Source: Acidilobaceae archaeon
Lineage (GTDB): Archaea; Thermoproteota; Thermoprotei_A; Sulfolobales; Acidilobaceae
Length of the DNA: 21,367 bases
Direction of reading: 5' to 3'
Assembly: GCA_027044005.1 (NCBI GenBank)
Contig: JALUDK010000012.1
Location: forward strand, 1 to 21,367
The notes beneath the pieces are model-generated. The model was not told where the DNA came from. It did not search any database and worked only from the letters and a program-made list of their open reading frames with translations. This document shows, one piece after another, positions 6,946 through 13,627 of the stretch. Each line of letters begins with the position of its first letter. Position 1 is the first letter of the stretch. The translations under genes and the position numbers were made by a program.

Positions 6946-8454
6946 ATGGTCTACAAGGCTCCAGCCTATAGCCTCCGGGGGGTGGTGGCCAGCGAGCACC
7001 CATTGGCAACCCTGGCCGGCATAGAGGTGCTGGAGGAGGGCGGCAATGCCGTAGACGCCGCGGTTGCCACATCCCTAGCCCTAGCAGTCGTGCTACCCCA
7101 CCTAGGCGGCCTCGGCGGGGACTTCTTCGCCCTCGCTAGGGTCAACGGAGATACCATCTACATAGACGGTTCCGGGCCCGCGCCAAGAAAGCTAACACCC
7201 GAGCTAGTCGAGTCGCGAGGCTACAGGGAGATGCCCCGCTACGGGCCCCTAACAGTAACGGTCCCCGGCATGGTGGACGCACTCTGGAGGATGTGGGAGC
7301 AAGCTGGCAGGCTAGAATGGGGCAGGCTGGTGGAACCCGCTATAAGGATAGCCCGGGACGGCTTCGCAGCCTCACCTAGCCTAGTCAAGGCAGTTGACAG
7401 GATGTGGAGCCACCTCTCCCAGGACCCCGGAGCCTCCAGGGCCTACTCGCAGCTACATGGCAAGCAGCCAGGAGCCCCCGTCTACTTCAAGGGCCTCGCA
7501 GAGGCGCTGAGGAGGATAGAGGAGGATCCCAGGGACTTCTACGAGGGGGATCTGGCGAGGGAGATTGCAGGGTACATAGCCGAGAGGGGCGGGGTCTTAA
7601 GCATTGAGGACCTTGCAGAGTACAGGGCCGGGGTTGGGAGCCCCCTCTCCATAACGTACAGGGGCTGTACTGTTAGCGAGATGCCACCCCCCACCCAGGG
7701 CCTCACTACGCTCCACATACTAATGAAGCTAGCCACGGTAGACCCCCCAGAGGATCCCCGGGGTAGGGATAGGGCCTCCCTCATACTGGAGGCCAGCAGG
7801 ATAGCGTACAGCATAAGGGACAGGTACATAACAGACCCCAGGTATATGCCCCTAAGCGCCGAGGACCTGCTGGACCCCTCGATACTAGACGGGGCCCAGC
7901 AGCTAGGCGGCCCCTGGGGGGACGGGGACACCACATACTTCGCCGTGGCAGACAGGTGGGGCAACATAGTCTCTGGCATACAGAGCCTCTACCACCACTT
8001 CGGCTCCCAGCTAGCCACGAGGCCCAGCTGTATACCACTCAATAATAGGGGGAGCGACTTCACCCTGAGGAGGGATCACGTGAACAGGCTAGAGCCGGGG
8101 AAGAGGACCCTCCATACCCTCTCAGCAGTCCTCCTAGACTGTAGGGGCACCTATGCGATAGGTACCTCAGGCGGCCACTACAGGCCCCATCAGCACGCCC
8201 AGCTCATAACCAACATCGTCGATTACGGGATGGATCCCCAGGATGCCGTCGAGCACCCAAGGATGCTGATAGACTTTCAGGGTGCCAGGATAATGGTAGA
8301 GGAGGGGATCGAGCCCCCTGAGGCCCCCGGGTTCAAGGTGGAGAGGCTACCATACCCCAGCAGGACGGGTGTGGCCGCTATGGTGTATACCGGGGGGTAC
8401 AGGTCGGGCCACTCAGATATAAGGGGGGATGGCGCCTCGCTGGGCCAGCCGTAA
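6946..8454 (+). CDS. Gamma-glutamyltranspeptidase-family Ntn hydrolase, substrate uncertain
   Basis: A 502-residue member of the GGT superfamily, whose precursor cleaves itself before a Thr that becomes the nucleophile. The N-terminal part matches the family: SEHPLATLAGIEVLEEGGNA (16-34) and LPHLGGLGGDFFAL (50-63). The autocleavage site is seen as GDTTYFAVADRWGN, placing Thr329 as the new N-terminus. An oxyanion-type GTSGG motif is at 406-410. No signal peptide is visible, so the enzyme should be cytosolic, unlike classical GGTs. The Arg that binds the glutamate carboxylate (in DxREAP of true GGTs) is replaced: the stretch reads IDGSGPAP (73-80). It may therefore be an acylase of the YwrD or cephalosporin-acylase-like group. 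It follows hom by 3 nt. Family is sure; substrate is not. Confidence 0.85.
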   Translation: MVYKAPAYSLRGVVASEHPLATLAGIEVLEEGGNAVDAAVATSLALAVVLPHLGGLGGDFFALARVNGDTIYIDGSGPAPRKLTPELVESRGYREMPRYGPLTVTVPGMVDALWRMWEQAGRLEWGRLVEPAIRIARDGFAASPSLVKAVDRMWSHLSQDPGASRAYSQLHGKQPGAPVYFKGLAEALRRIEEDPRDFYEGDLAREIAGYIAERGGVLSIEDLAEYRAGVGSPLSITYRGCTVSEMPPPTQGLTTLHILMKLATVDPPEDPRGRDRASLILEASRIAYSIRDRYITDPRYMPLSAEDLLDPSILDGAQQLGGPWGDGDTTYFAVADRWGNIVSGIQSLYHHFGSQLATRPSCIPLNNRGSDFTLRRDHVNRLEPGKRTLHTLSAVLLDCRGTYAIGTSGGHYRPHQHAQLITNIVDYGMDPQDAVEHPRMLIDFQGARIMVEEGIEPPEAPGFKVERLPYPSRTGVAAMVYTGGYRSGHSDIRGDGASLGQP

Positions 8455-8530
8455 TACCGTAACACTTGGAAGCGCGAGTAGACCATCACTATATAGACGG
8501 TTTGTGGCTGGTGCGGCATATACTTTATCT

Positions 8531-8545
8531 CTATAAACTTATAAG
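8531..8545 (+). promoter_or_regulatory. TATA box of the TAXI receptor gene
   Basis: CTATAAACTTATAAG within the 146-nt gap after the Ntn hydrolase gene is the strongest AT-rich element there. It would start transcription near 8565-8570, leaving a leader of roughly 30-36 nt that includes the Shine-Dalgarno GGGAGGG (8587-8593), 7 nt before the GTG start. Nothing else is seen in the gap. Confidence 0.55.
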
Positions 8546-8600
8546 CCGGTTTAGCCCTAAGACATGAATCGATATTATCACGTAACGGGAGGGATGTGGA

Positions 8601-9698
8601 GTGGCAAGGCATAGGAAGGCTTCTAGCGGCGGAAGCAACACCATGATGATTGCCATTGGCGTGATCGTTATCCTCGTGATAGTGGCTGCTGCATTCATGT
8701 TCATGGGAGGAGGCGAGGAGACAACCACAACAACCCAGACAACCACCCAGGCACAGCAGACCCAGACACAGCAGCAGACAACCCAGCAGACCCAGGCGCA
8801 GCAGGGAGAGAAGTTCAGGATAATAATGTACACTGGCAGCCCCGGAGGAATCTACAACCCACTCGGTAAGAGGATAGCCGAGGTAGTATCGAAGTACAGT
8901 GACAAGCTTGAGGTAGTGGCCCAGGACAGTGGCGCGAGCGTCGCCAACGGTAAGGCTATCAAGATCGGTGACGCCCAGGTAGCCCTCATGCAGAGCGACG
9001 TTGCATACTTCGCCTACAACGGCAAGCTGATAAAGGACTTCGAGGGCAACCCGGTAACGAACCTCAGGGCGCTGGCAAGCCTCTACCCAGAGCCGATACA
9101 GATTGTAGCCAGGGCAGATGCCGGCGTCAAGTCAATATGGGACCTTGAGGGCAAGGTAGTCGCTGTAGGAAACCCAGGTAGCGGTCTATACGCGACCGCC
9201 TACACCATACTATCAACCCTAGGCCTATGGGATAAGATAGTCAAGCAGGAGCTCGGCTTCAAGGACGTGAGCCAGCAGATAAAGCAGGGTACCGTTGACG
9301 TGTTCTTCGTGGTCGCCGGAGTGCCAACGCCAAAGATAGAGCAGCTAGCCATACAGGTCAAGCTCAACCTAGTCAACGTGCCTGACGATGCTATACAGAA
9401 GCTCAAGGAGGCCGGGCTAGGCAGCCTATACCTGCCATACAAGATACCGGCGGGCAGCTACGAGTTCCAGAAGGAGGACATACAGACCGTAACAGTCATG
9501 GCCACCCTAGTGGCCTCAGCAGACCTACCCGATGACGTTGTATACGAGTTCCTGAAGACCATGTTCGAGCACCTAGACGAGATAAAGACGGTCCACGAGA
9601 GGGCCAAGGACATAGACATCAAGAAGGCCCCAACAACCCCGATACCACTACACCCTGGCGCCGAGAAGTTCTACAAGGACCAGGGCGTACTCTCGTAA
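8601..9698 (+). CDS. TAXI-family TRAP transporter solute receptor, membrane-anchored
   Basis: A 365-residue lipid-free anchored receptor. Residues 1-14 are basic and polar, 15-36 form one hydrophobic helix, and 40-68 are almost only Thr and Gln, a flexible and probably glycosylated linker. Residues 70-365 are a TAXI (TRAP-associated extracytoplasmic immunogenic) binding domain: RIIMYTGSPGGIYNPLGKRIAEVV, DSGASVANGKAIKIGDAQVALMQSDV and VVAVGNPGSGLYATA are typical. The protein should bind an organic acid or amino acid outside the cell and deliver it to a TRAP membrane unit. No DctQ/DctM-type permease gene lies nearby, so the partner must be elsewhere. GTG 8601 is chosen for the Shine-Dalgarno spacing; an ATG at 8594 is out of frame. 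Flanked by promoters on both sides, so probably monocistronic. Confidence 0.88.
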   Translation: MARHRKASSGGSNTMMIAIGVIVILVIVAAAFMFMGGGEETTTTTQTTTQAQQTQTQQQTTQQTQAQQGEKFRIIMYTGSPGGIYNPLGKRIAEVVSKYSDKLEVVAQDSGASVANGKAIKIGDAQVALMQSDVAYFAYNGKLIKDFEGNPVTNLRALASLYPEPIQIVARADAGVKSIWDLEGKVVAVGNPGSGLYATAYTILSTLGLWDKIVKQELGFKDVSQQIKQGTVDVFFVVAGVPTPKIEQLAIQVKLNLVNVPDDAIQKLKEAGLGSLYLPYKIPAGSYEFQKEDIQTVTVMATLVASADLPDDVVYEFLKTMFEHLDEIKTVHERAKDIDIKKAPTTPIPLHPGAEKFYKDQGVLS

Positions 9699-9731
9699 CA
9701 CACCCAACAAGCCTGGGGGAATACCCCAACT

Positions 9732-9741
9732 CCTCTCTTTC
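9732..9741 (+). terminator. Pyrimidine-rich terminator candidate after the TAXI receptor gene
   Basis: CCTCTCTTTC, 34 nt after the stop codon, is the only pyrimidine tract in the gap before the next promoter. Archaeal terminators are T-rich runs without a required hairpin, so this is plausible but weak. Confidence 0.3.
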
Positions 9742-9765
9742 TAAACCCCACACATGTGGGTAGCA

Positions 9766-9776
9766 TTAATTATACC
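9766..9776 (+). promoter_or_regulatory. TATA box giving a leaderless acyl-CoA synthetase transcript
   Basis: ATTAATTATAC is centred about 26 bp upstream of the ATG at 9797, so transcription is expected to start at or next to the start codon. No Shine-Dalgarno is seen before that ATG, which agrees with a leaderless mRNA. Confidence 0.5.
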
Positions 9777-9796
9777 CGCCAGCATGGGATCCTAGC

Positions 9797-11776
9797 ATGG
9801 TGCTAAGAGGCTTGACATACATATGGAGGCCCCCAAGGAGCTTAGTCGAGTCAACCAACGTCTACAGGTTCATGAACGAGCACGGATTCAACACCTACAA
9901 GGAGCTAGTCAAGAAGAGCACGGAGGACATACGCTGGTTCTGGGGCAACCTCCCCCAGTGGCTGGGAGTGGAGTGGTACAAGGAGCCCCGTGAGATTGTG
10001 GATCTGAGCAATGGGCCGGAGTGGGCCAAGTGGTATAGGGGAGGATCCATAAACCTAACCTACAATGTGGTCGACAGGATCGTCAAGAAGGGCCTAGGTC
10101 AGAGGGAGGCTTTCACCTGGATAGGCGAAGACGGTGCTGTGAGGACCTACACATACACCCAGCTCCAGGGCGAGGTGGAGAGGCTAGCCTCCTACCTCCG
10201 CGGCCAAGGCGTTAGGGAGGGAGACGTGGTCTCGATCTACGCCCCTATGATGCCCGAGTCTATCATAGCAATGCTCGCAACCATAAGGATAGGGGCGATA
10301 GCCAGCCCCATATTCAGCGGCTTCGCCCCCGAGGCGGTGGCAGAGAGGCTCAGGCTAGCAGAGTCACGGGTCCTACTCACCGTTGACGGCTACTACAGGA
10401 GGGGGAGGAGGATACTCCTCAAGCCAAACGCAGACGAGGCGGCCAAGAGGGCTGGCACGGTAGAGAGGATGATCGTGGTGGAGAGGCTAGGCGCCGAGGT
10501 AGACTGGGTAGAGGGCAGGGACATTGCATACAGGGATACGGTGAAGTCAGGCAAAGAGCCCCCAGTCGAGGTAGACCCAGAGCATCCAGCACTCCTACTC
10601 TTCACCAGCGGAACCACGGGCACCCCGAAGGGAGCGGTGATAAGCCACGCTGGGGCCCTCCTACAGCCGTCAAAGGAGCACTACTTCAACCTCGACATAA
10701 AGCCGGGGTGGGAGGCCCCCGGGGACAGGCTATGGTGGATAACCGACATAGGGTGGATGATGGGACCCTGGCAAGTCATAGGATCCCAGTTCCTGGGGGC
10801 AAGCCACCTCATGATAGAGGGGGCGATAGACTACCCTGAGAAGGATAGGGTGTGGAGGATCATAGACGAGTACAAGGTAACCCACTTCGGCTTCGCCGCC
10901 ACGGTTGCCAGGATGCTCAAGAAGCTAGACCCCAACCCAAGGGAGACGCATAGCCTAGACTCGATAAGGGCCTTTGGCAACACAGGGGAACCTATAGACC
11001 CTGATACGTGGCTCTGGGTTGTGAGGAACGTAGGGGACGAGAGGAGCCCCATGATAAACCTCAGCGGCGGGACCGAGCTCTTCGGCTGCTTCGTCCTACC
11101 CAGCCCGGTCGTGGAGCTCAAGCCCTCAACACTATGGGGCCCCGGCCTCGGGATGGATGTAGACGTGGTAGACGACCAGGGCAACCCGGTCAGGGGCACA
11201 CCAGGCTACCTAGTCGCAAGGAAGCCGGCCCCGAGCATGACCCGGGGCCTGTGGAGGGACCCGGAGAGGTACATAAGGACCTACTGGAGCCGCTTCCCAG
11301 GCATGTGGTACCACGGAGACCTAGCCCTGATAGACGAGGATGGGCTATGGTACATACTAGGCAGGGCCGACGACCTGATCAAGGTGGCGGGCAAGAGGAT
11401 CGGCCCAGCCGAGATCGAGTCTATAATAAACTCCCACCCAGCGGTGGCCGAGTCCGCATGCATAGGCTGGCCCCACGAGGTCAAGGGCGAGGTTATAGGG
11501 TGCTTCGCCACCCTCAAGCCAGGGGCCGAGCCTAGCAGGGAGCTGGAGGAGGAGCTGAAGGCTATGGTTGCGGAGAAGCTTGGAAAGCCCTTCAAGCCGG
11601 AGGCGATACTATTCGTCGAGGACCTACCCAGGACCAGGAGCGGCAAGATAATGAGGAGGGTGATAAGATCCATACTCAGGGGCATGCCACTAGGAAACCT
11701 GGCAGTACTAGAGAACCCCGAGTCGATAGAAATAATCAAGAAGAGGGTGGAGGAGTTCAAAAGGCTCATGAGCTGA
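9797..11776 (+). CDS. AMP-forming acyl-CoA synthetase of the acetyl-CoA synthetase group, possibly for a larger acid
   Basis: A 659-residue cytosolic ANL-superfamily enzyme that activates a carboxylic acid with ATP and CoA. The N-terminal part (about 30-100) matches the cap of acetyl-CoA synthetases. Core motifs: TSGTTGTPKG (270-279), WWITDIGW (313-320), GGTE (424-427), YHGDLA (505-510), GRADDLIKVAGKRIGPAEIES (522-542) and PRTRSGKIMRR (611-621) with the catalytic Lys617. In true acetyl-CoA synthetases a WWQTE motif supplies the Trp that closes the acetate pocket; here the stretch reads SGGTE, placing Gly424 at that position, so the pocket should be larger. Candidates are 4-hydroxybutyrate, 3-hydroxypropionate or a medium-chain acid. 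It is convergent with the OsmC-like gene, overlapping it by 11 nt, and apparently leaderless. Confidence 0.88.
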   Translation: MVLRGLTYIWRPPRSLVESTNVYRFMNEHGFNTYKELVKKSTEDIRWFWGNLPQWLGVEWYKEPREIVDLSNGPEWAKWYRGGSINLTYNVVDRIVKKGLGQREAFTWIGEDGAVRTYTYTQLQGEVERLASYLRGQGVREGDVVSIYAPMMPESIIAMLATIRIGAIASPIFSGFAPEAVAERLRLAESRVLLTVDGYYRRGRRILLKPNADEAAKRAGTVERMIVVERLGAEVDWVEGRDIAYRDTVKSGKEPPVEVDPEHPALLLFTSGTTGTPKGAVISHAGALLQPSKEHYFNLDIKPGWEAPGDRLWWITDIGWMMGPWQVIGSQFLGASHLMIEGAIDYPEKDRVWRIIDEYKVTHFGFAATVARMLKKLDPNPRETHSLDSIRAFGNTGEPIDPDTWLWVVRNVGDERSPMINLSGGTELFGCFVLPSPVVELKPSTLWGPGLGMDVDVVDDQGNPVRGTPGYLVARKPAPSMTRGLWRDPERYIRTYWSRFPGMWYHGDLALIDEDGLWYILGRADDLIKVAGKRIGPAEIESIINSHPAVAESACIGWPHEVKGEVIGCFATLKPGAEPSRELEEELKAMVAEKLGKPFKPEAILFVEDLPRTRSGKIMRRVIRSILRGMPLGNLAVLENPESIEIIKKRVEEFKRLMS

Positions 11777-12158
11777 GCCTCTCCACCCTAACCTCTCTCA
11801 CCAGCCCAAGCACCATACCCAGCACAGGGCACTTCAACGCCGCGCTGCGGACCTCATCCTCACCCACACCCTCAGGAACCATTATCCTCAGGATTAGGTA
11901 CTCAACCCTAGGCTCCTCACTGGCCAGGAGGGCCTCCACCCCAGCATGAGCCTCTAGGACAGCCTCCACCCTGCTTATCCCAAGGATCATGGAGACCTTC
12001 TTAGAGACGCATGAAGCTATAAGGGATAATGCGAGGGAGACGCCCATTTCCTCCCCCTTAACCTCGACCCCGTTAAATCCGGCGACGCCTCTCCTGGAGT
12101 CATAGTACCCTGTTCCCTGGGTGAGCAGGACCACGCCTATACACCCTACCGGAGGCAC
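11766..12158 (-). CDS. OsmC/Ohr-like protein
   Basis: A 130-residue protein with the layout of the OsmC/Ohr family: a Gly-rich N-terminal strand region, EEMGVSLALSLIASCVSKKVSMIL (37-59) with Cys50 in the first long helix, and ALKCPVLGMVLG (107-118) with Cys110 in the CP motif. The 60-residue spacing of the two Cys is close to that of OsmC peroxidases, which reduce organic hydroperoxides. The N-terminal hairpin that carries the catalytic Arg in Ohr is short or absent, so activity is uncertain. GTG 12158 is chosen because TATA-like sequence lies about 25-30 bp upstream, implying a nearly leaderless mRNA. The 3' end overlaps the acyl-CoA synthetase gene by 11 nt (convergent). Family call is moderate. 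Confidence 0.6.
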   Translation of the reverse strand: MPPVGCIGVVLLTQGTGYYDSRRGVAGFNGVEVKGEEMGVSLALSLIASCVSKKVSMILGISRVEAVLEAHAGVEALLASEEPRVEYLILRIMVPEGVGEDEVRSAALKCPVLGMVLGLVREVRVERLSS

Positions 12159-12174
12159 AGAGCCAAGGACCTGC

Positions 12175-12195
12175 TTTATTATACTAATTTTTTAA
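12175..12195 (-). promoter_or_regulatory. Promoter of the OsmC-like gene
   Basis: On the minus strand this reads TTAAAAAATTAGTATAATAAA, an AT-rich block with two overlapping TATA-like elements centred about 20-32 bp upstream of the GTG at 12158. It implies a leaderless or very short leader transcript. Confidence 0.45.
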
Positions 12196-12245
12196 CGTGT
12201 AAAACAGTAGTAGCAGGAACAGTAAGACATATAATCCCATGGATG

Positions 12246-12313
12246 CTCTCCGTTAGAGTGCGGCGTACCAGGGCGCAACCCTTACGCCGCAGGTGCCCCA
12301 TACGCCATGCACC
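12246..12313 (+). ncRNA. Candidate structured RNA: three consecutive hairpins (strand uncertain)
   Basis: The 255-nt stretch 12159-12413 holds no convincing gene but has strong pairing potential. Hairpin 1: CTCT 12246-12249 with AGAG 12255-12258. Hairpin 2: nine perfect pairs, TGCGGCGTA 12259-12267 with TACGCCGCA 12283-12291, then a CC bulge and AGGG/CCCT (12270-12273/12279-12282) closing a 5-nt loop. Hairpin 3: GGTGC 12292-12296 with GCACC 12309-12313. They follow one another with no free bases. A plus-strand TATA-like ACATATAATC at 12227-12236 would start transcription close to hairpin 2; a minus-strand TATA-like sequence near 12350 also exists. It does not match tRNA, 5S, SRP or an obvious C/D box RNA. 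It could be a separate ncRNA or the leader of the next gene. Confidence 0.35.
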
Positions 12314-12399
12314 AAGCTCCTGCCAGTACAAACCAACCAGCACCAATATTACACCATATACAACAACACAACAAGTACAATAAATCTCCAATAAATTCC

Positions 12400-12463
12400 T
12401 ATGGGGATCAGAGGTGCCTGGCGGAATCCCCATAGTACAAGCACTGCAACAACTTATGGGGAT
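12400..12463 (+). promoter_or_regulatory. Alternating hairpins around the start of the unknown gene
   Basis: TATGGGGAT occurs at 12400-12408 and 12455-12463, and its exact complement ATCCCCATA lies between them at 12426-12434. The middle copy can pair with either flank, giving two mutually exclusive 9-bp hairpins with loops of 17 and 20 nt. The first loop contains the GTG at 12414; the second stem contains the in-frame ATG codons at 12456 and 12462. This is the geometry of a translational switch or of a multi-site operator. Inferred from sequence only. Confidence 0.4.
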
Positions 12464-13049
12464 GATGACGATAAAGATAGAACACCAAGGAGGGGAGGTC
12501 CGGGTTCACTACGGCGATGGCAAGATAAGAACCTTCACCGAGATAGAGGAGTTCTACACCGATATGGAGGCTAGGCTCGAGGCATGGGCCGCTGCTATGG
12601 GAATAATCCCCGTGGTTGCCTTCCACGGAGGCGAGGCAGTGGAGATAGATGAGGGAATATGCAGCGAGGAGATCACAACCTATACAATACTAGTAGGCAG
12701 GAAGCCCTCGATAATAAGAGAGAAAATCTACACTGTCAAGATACTCATGAAGTCAGAGACGAGGGGATGCAAGACCCAGAAGACGCTCACGCCACTCGGG
12801 GTAAAGGTGGAGGAGGAGCCCCTACCAAGTAGGAGCCTGACACCCAAGGCATACAGGATAGCTAGGCTAGCCGGGGAGCCCGGCCTCCCCAGGGATGATA
12901 TGGAGGTTATAAAGAGCGTTGCCATGATCATGGCCGTGCACGAGCTCCACGGAGCCACGGAGGCCAACAGGGTTTCAATAGAGATAATGAGGCTCGCCAG
13001 GAGAAGCAGGGTCTACAGGCTCATAGCAGATGCCCTCAGAACCCTCTAA
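12414..13049 (+). CDS. Unrecognised protein, 211 residues or about 194 from an internal ATG
   Basis: I do not recognise this protein. The frame is open for 211 codons and its composition resembles neighbouring genes. Start choices are GTG 12414 or the in-frame ATGs 12456, 12462 and 12465; the last gives MTIKIEHQGGEVRVHYGDGK, which looks like a natural beta-strand start. Residues about 19-115 alternate charged and hydrophobic strands and one helix (EEFYTDMEARLEAWAAAM); residues about 140-211 are helical and Arg-rich, ending RSRVYRLIADALRTL. Two Cys (CSEE, GCKT) are not in a metal-type pair. There is no signal peptide or membrane helix, so it is cytosolic. A long structured leader with repeated TATGGGG/CCCCATA words precedes it, suggesting regulation. 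A T-rich terminator follows. Confidence 0.6.
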   Translation: MPGGIPIVQALQQLMGMMTIKIEHQGGEVRVHYGDGKIRTFTEIEEFYTDMEARLEAWAAAMGIIPVVAFHGGEAVEIDEGICSEEITTYTILVGRKPSIIREKIYTVKILMKSETRGCKTQKTLTPLGVKVEEEPLPSRSLTPKAYRIARLAGEPGLPRDDMEVIKSVAMIMAVHELHGATEANRVSIEIMRLARRSRVYRLIADALRTL

Positions 13050-13053
13050 ACCA

Positions 13054-13073
13054 TCTTTTTCCCTCTTCCCTTT
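13054..13073 (+). terminator. T-rich terminator between convergent genes
   Basis: A pyrimidine tract with a run of five T and several TCCC blocks lies 5-24 nt after the stop of the unknown gene and just before the stop of the convergent Lrp-type regulator. Typical archaeal oligo-T terminator for the plus strand. Confidence 0.5.
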
Positions 13074-13086
13074 ATGGAGCTTGGGG

Positions 13087-13527
13087 CTAGTAGGTCCTCA
13101 GTATGATCATGGTATAAGTCTCGGCCACACCCTCCACACCCCTAATATAGTCTATAAGCCCGTTGATCTCGCCCACACTGCCAGCCCTAGCCATAGCAAC
13201 GATATCATACTCCCCGGTAACCTCCACAACCCGGTCCACAAACCGGTGACCGGCTATACGCTTCGAAACCTCAGGCACAGGTGTGGGCGACCTCACCTTT
13301 ACAAGTATAATAGCGCCAAGCTCCCCGGGCAGGGTGTACTCTATCGTAAACCTCCTAATCACCCCTGCCTCCACGAGCCTCCTAACCCTCTTCCTAACAG
13401 CAGACTCGGTCACACCCAGGAGCTTGGCCAGCCTACTGAATGGGGTCCTAGAGTCCCTCTTAAGCTCCTCCAGGAGTATCAGGTCCCTCTCATCCAAGAC
13501 CCCGCTCTGCAATACAGAGCCCACCAT
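13087..13527 (-). CDS. Lrp/AsnC-family regulator, LysM-like
   Basis: A 146-residue Lrp/AsnC transcription factor. Residues 14-60 form the winged helix-turn-helix (DLILLEELKRDSRTPFSRLA, then GVTESAVRKRVRRLVEAGVI). Residues 70-145 form the ligand-binding RAM domain with VTGEYDIVAMAR (103-114) and the terminal strand TMIILRTY. The FTIEY linker (60-64) and C-terminal ILRTY resemble Sulfolobus LysM, which controls lysine genes (from memory). The frame is open for 57 more codons upstream, but that part is Cys/Gly-rich and lies across the promoter, so ATG 13527 is chosen; it has a TATA box about 34 bp upstream. The gene is divergent from the (homo)citrate-synthase-like gene, fitting local control by lysine or a related amino acid. 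The family is certain; the ligand is inferred. Confidence 0.9.
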   Translation of the reverse strand: MVGSVLQSGVLDERDLILLEELKRDSRTPFSRLAKLLGVTESAVRKRVRRLVEAGVIRRFTIEYTLPGELGAIILVKVRSPTPVPEVSKRIAGHRFVDRVVEVTGEYDIVAMARAGSVGEINGLIDYIRGVEGVAETYTMIILRTY

Positions 13528-13555
13528 GGATGCTCCGCAGCAGCCCCCGGGGCAG

Positions 13556-13566
13556 GCATATATACC
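13556..13566 (-). promoter_or_regulatory. TATA box of the LysM-like regulator gene
   Basis: GGTATATATGC on the minus strand, centred about 34 bp upstream of the ATG at 13527, predicts a start near 13535 and a leader of under 10 nt. Confidence 0.55.
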
Positions 13567-13586
13567 CGTCGATCCCTGGTGCATCC

Positions 13587-13601
13587 CTCTATGCCATAGA
13601 G
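13587..13601. promoter_or_regulatory. 15-bp palindrome, candidate Lrp/LysM operator
   Basis: CTCTATG-C-CATAGAG has perfect 7-bp arms around one base. Its size suits Lrp-family dimers. It lies upstream of the TATA boxes of both divergent genes, about 26 bp beyond the regulator's TATA centre and about 70-85 bp before that of the synthase, a typical activator position. GCATCC flanks it on both sides (13581-13586 and 13612-13617). Confidence 0.45.
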
Positions 13602-13627
13602 TGTAACAGGGGCATCCTGGGGCGGAT

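Noticed and set aside
8721..8805. ACA/CAG-rich repetitive DNA as a tandem repeat locus
   Set aside because: It is explained by the Thr/Gln linker of the TAXI receptor; the period is not regular enough to be a DNA repeat.
12179..12433. 84-codon minus-strand frame in the structured stretch
   Set aside because: It has odd composition (Cys and Trp scattered), no ribosome site, and runs across the hairpins and the start of the plus-strand gene.
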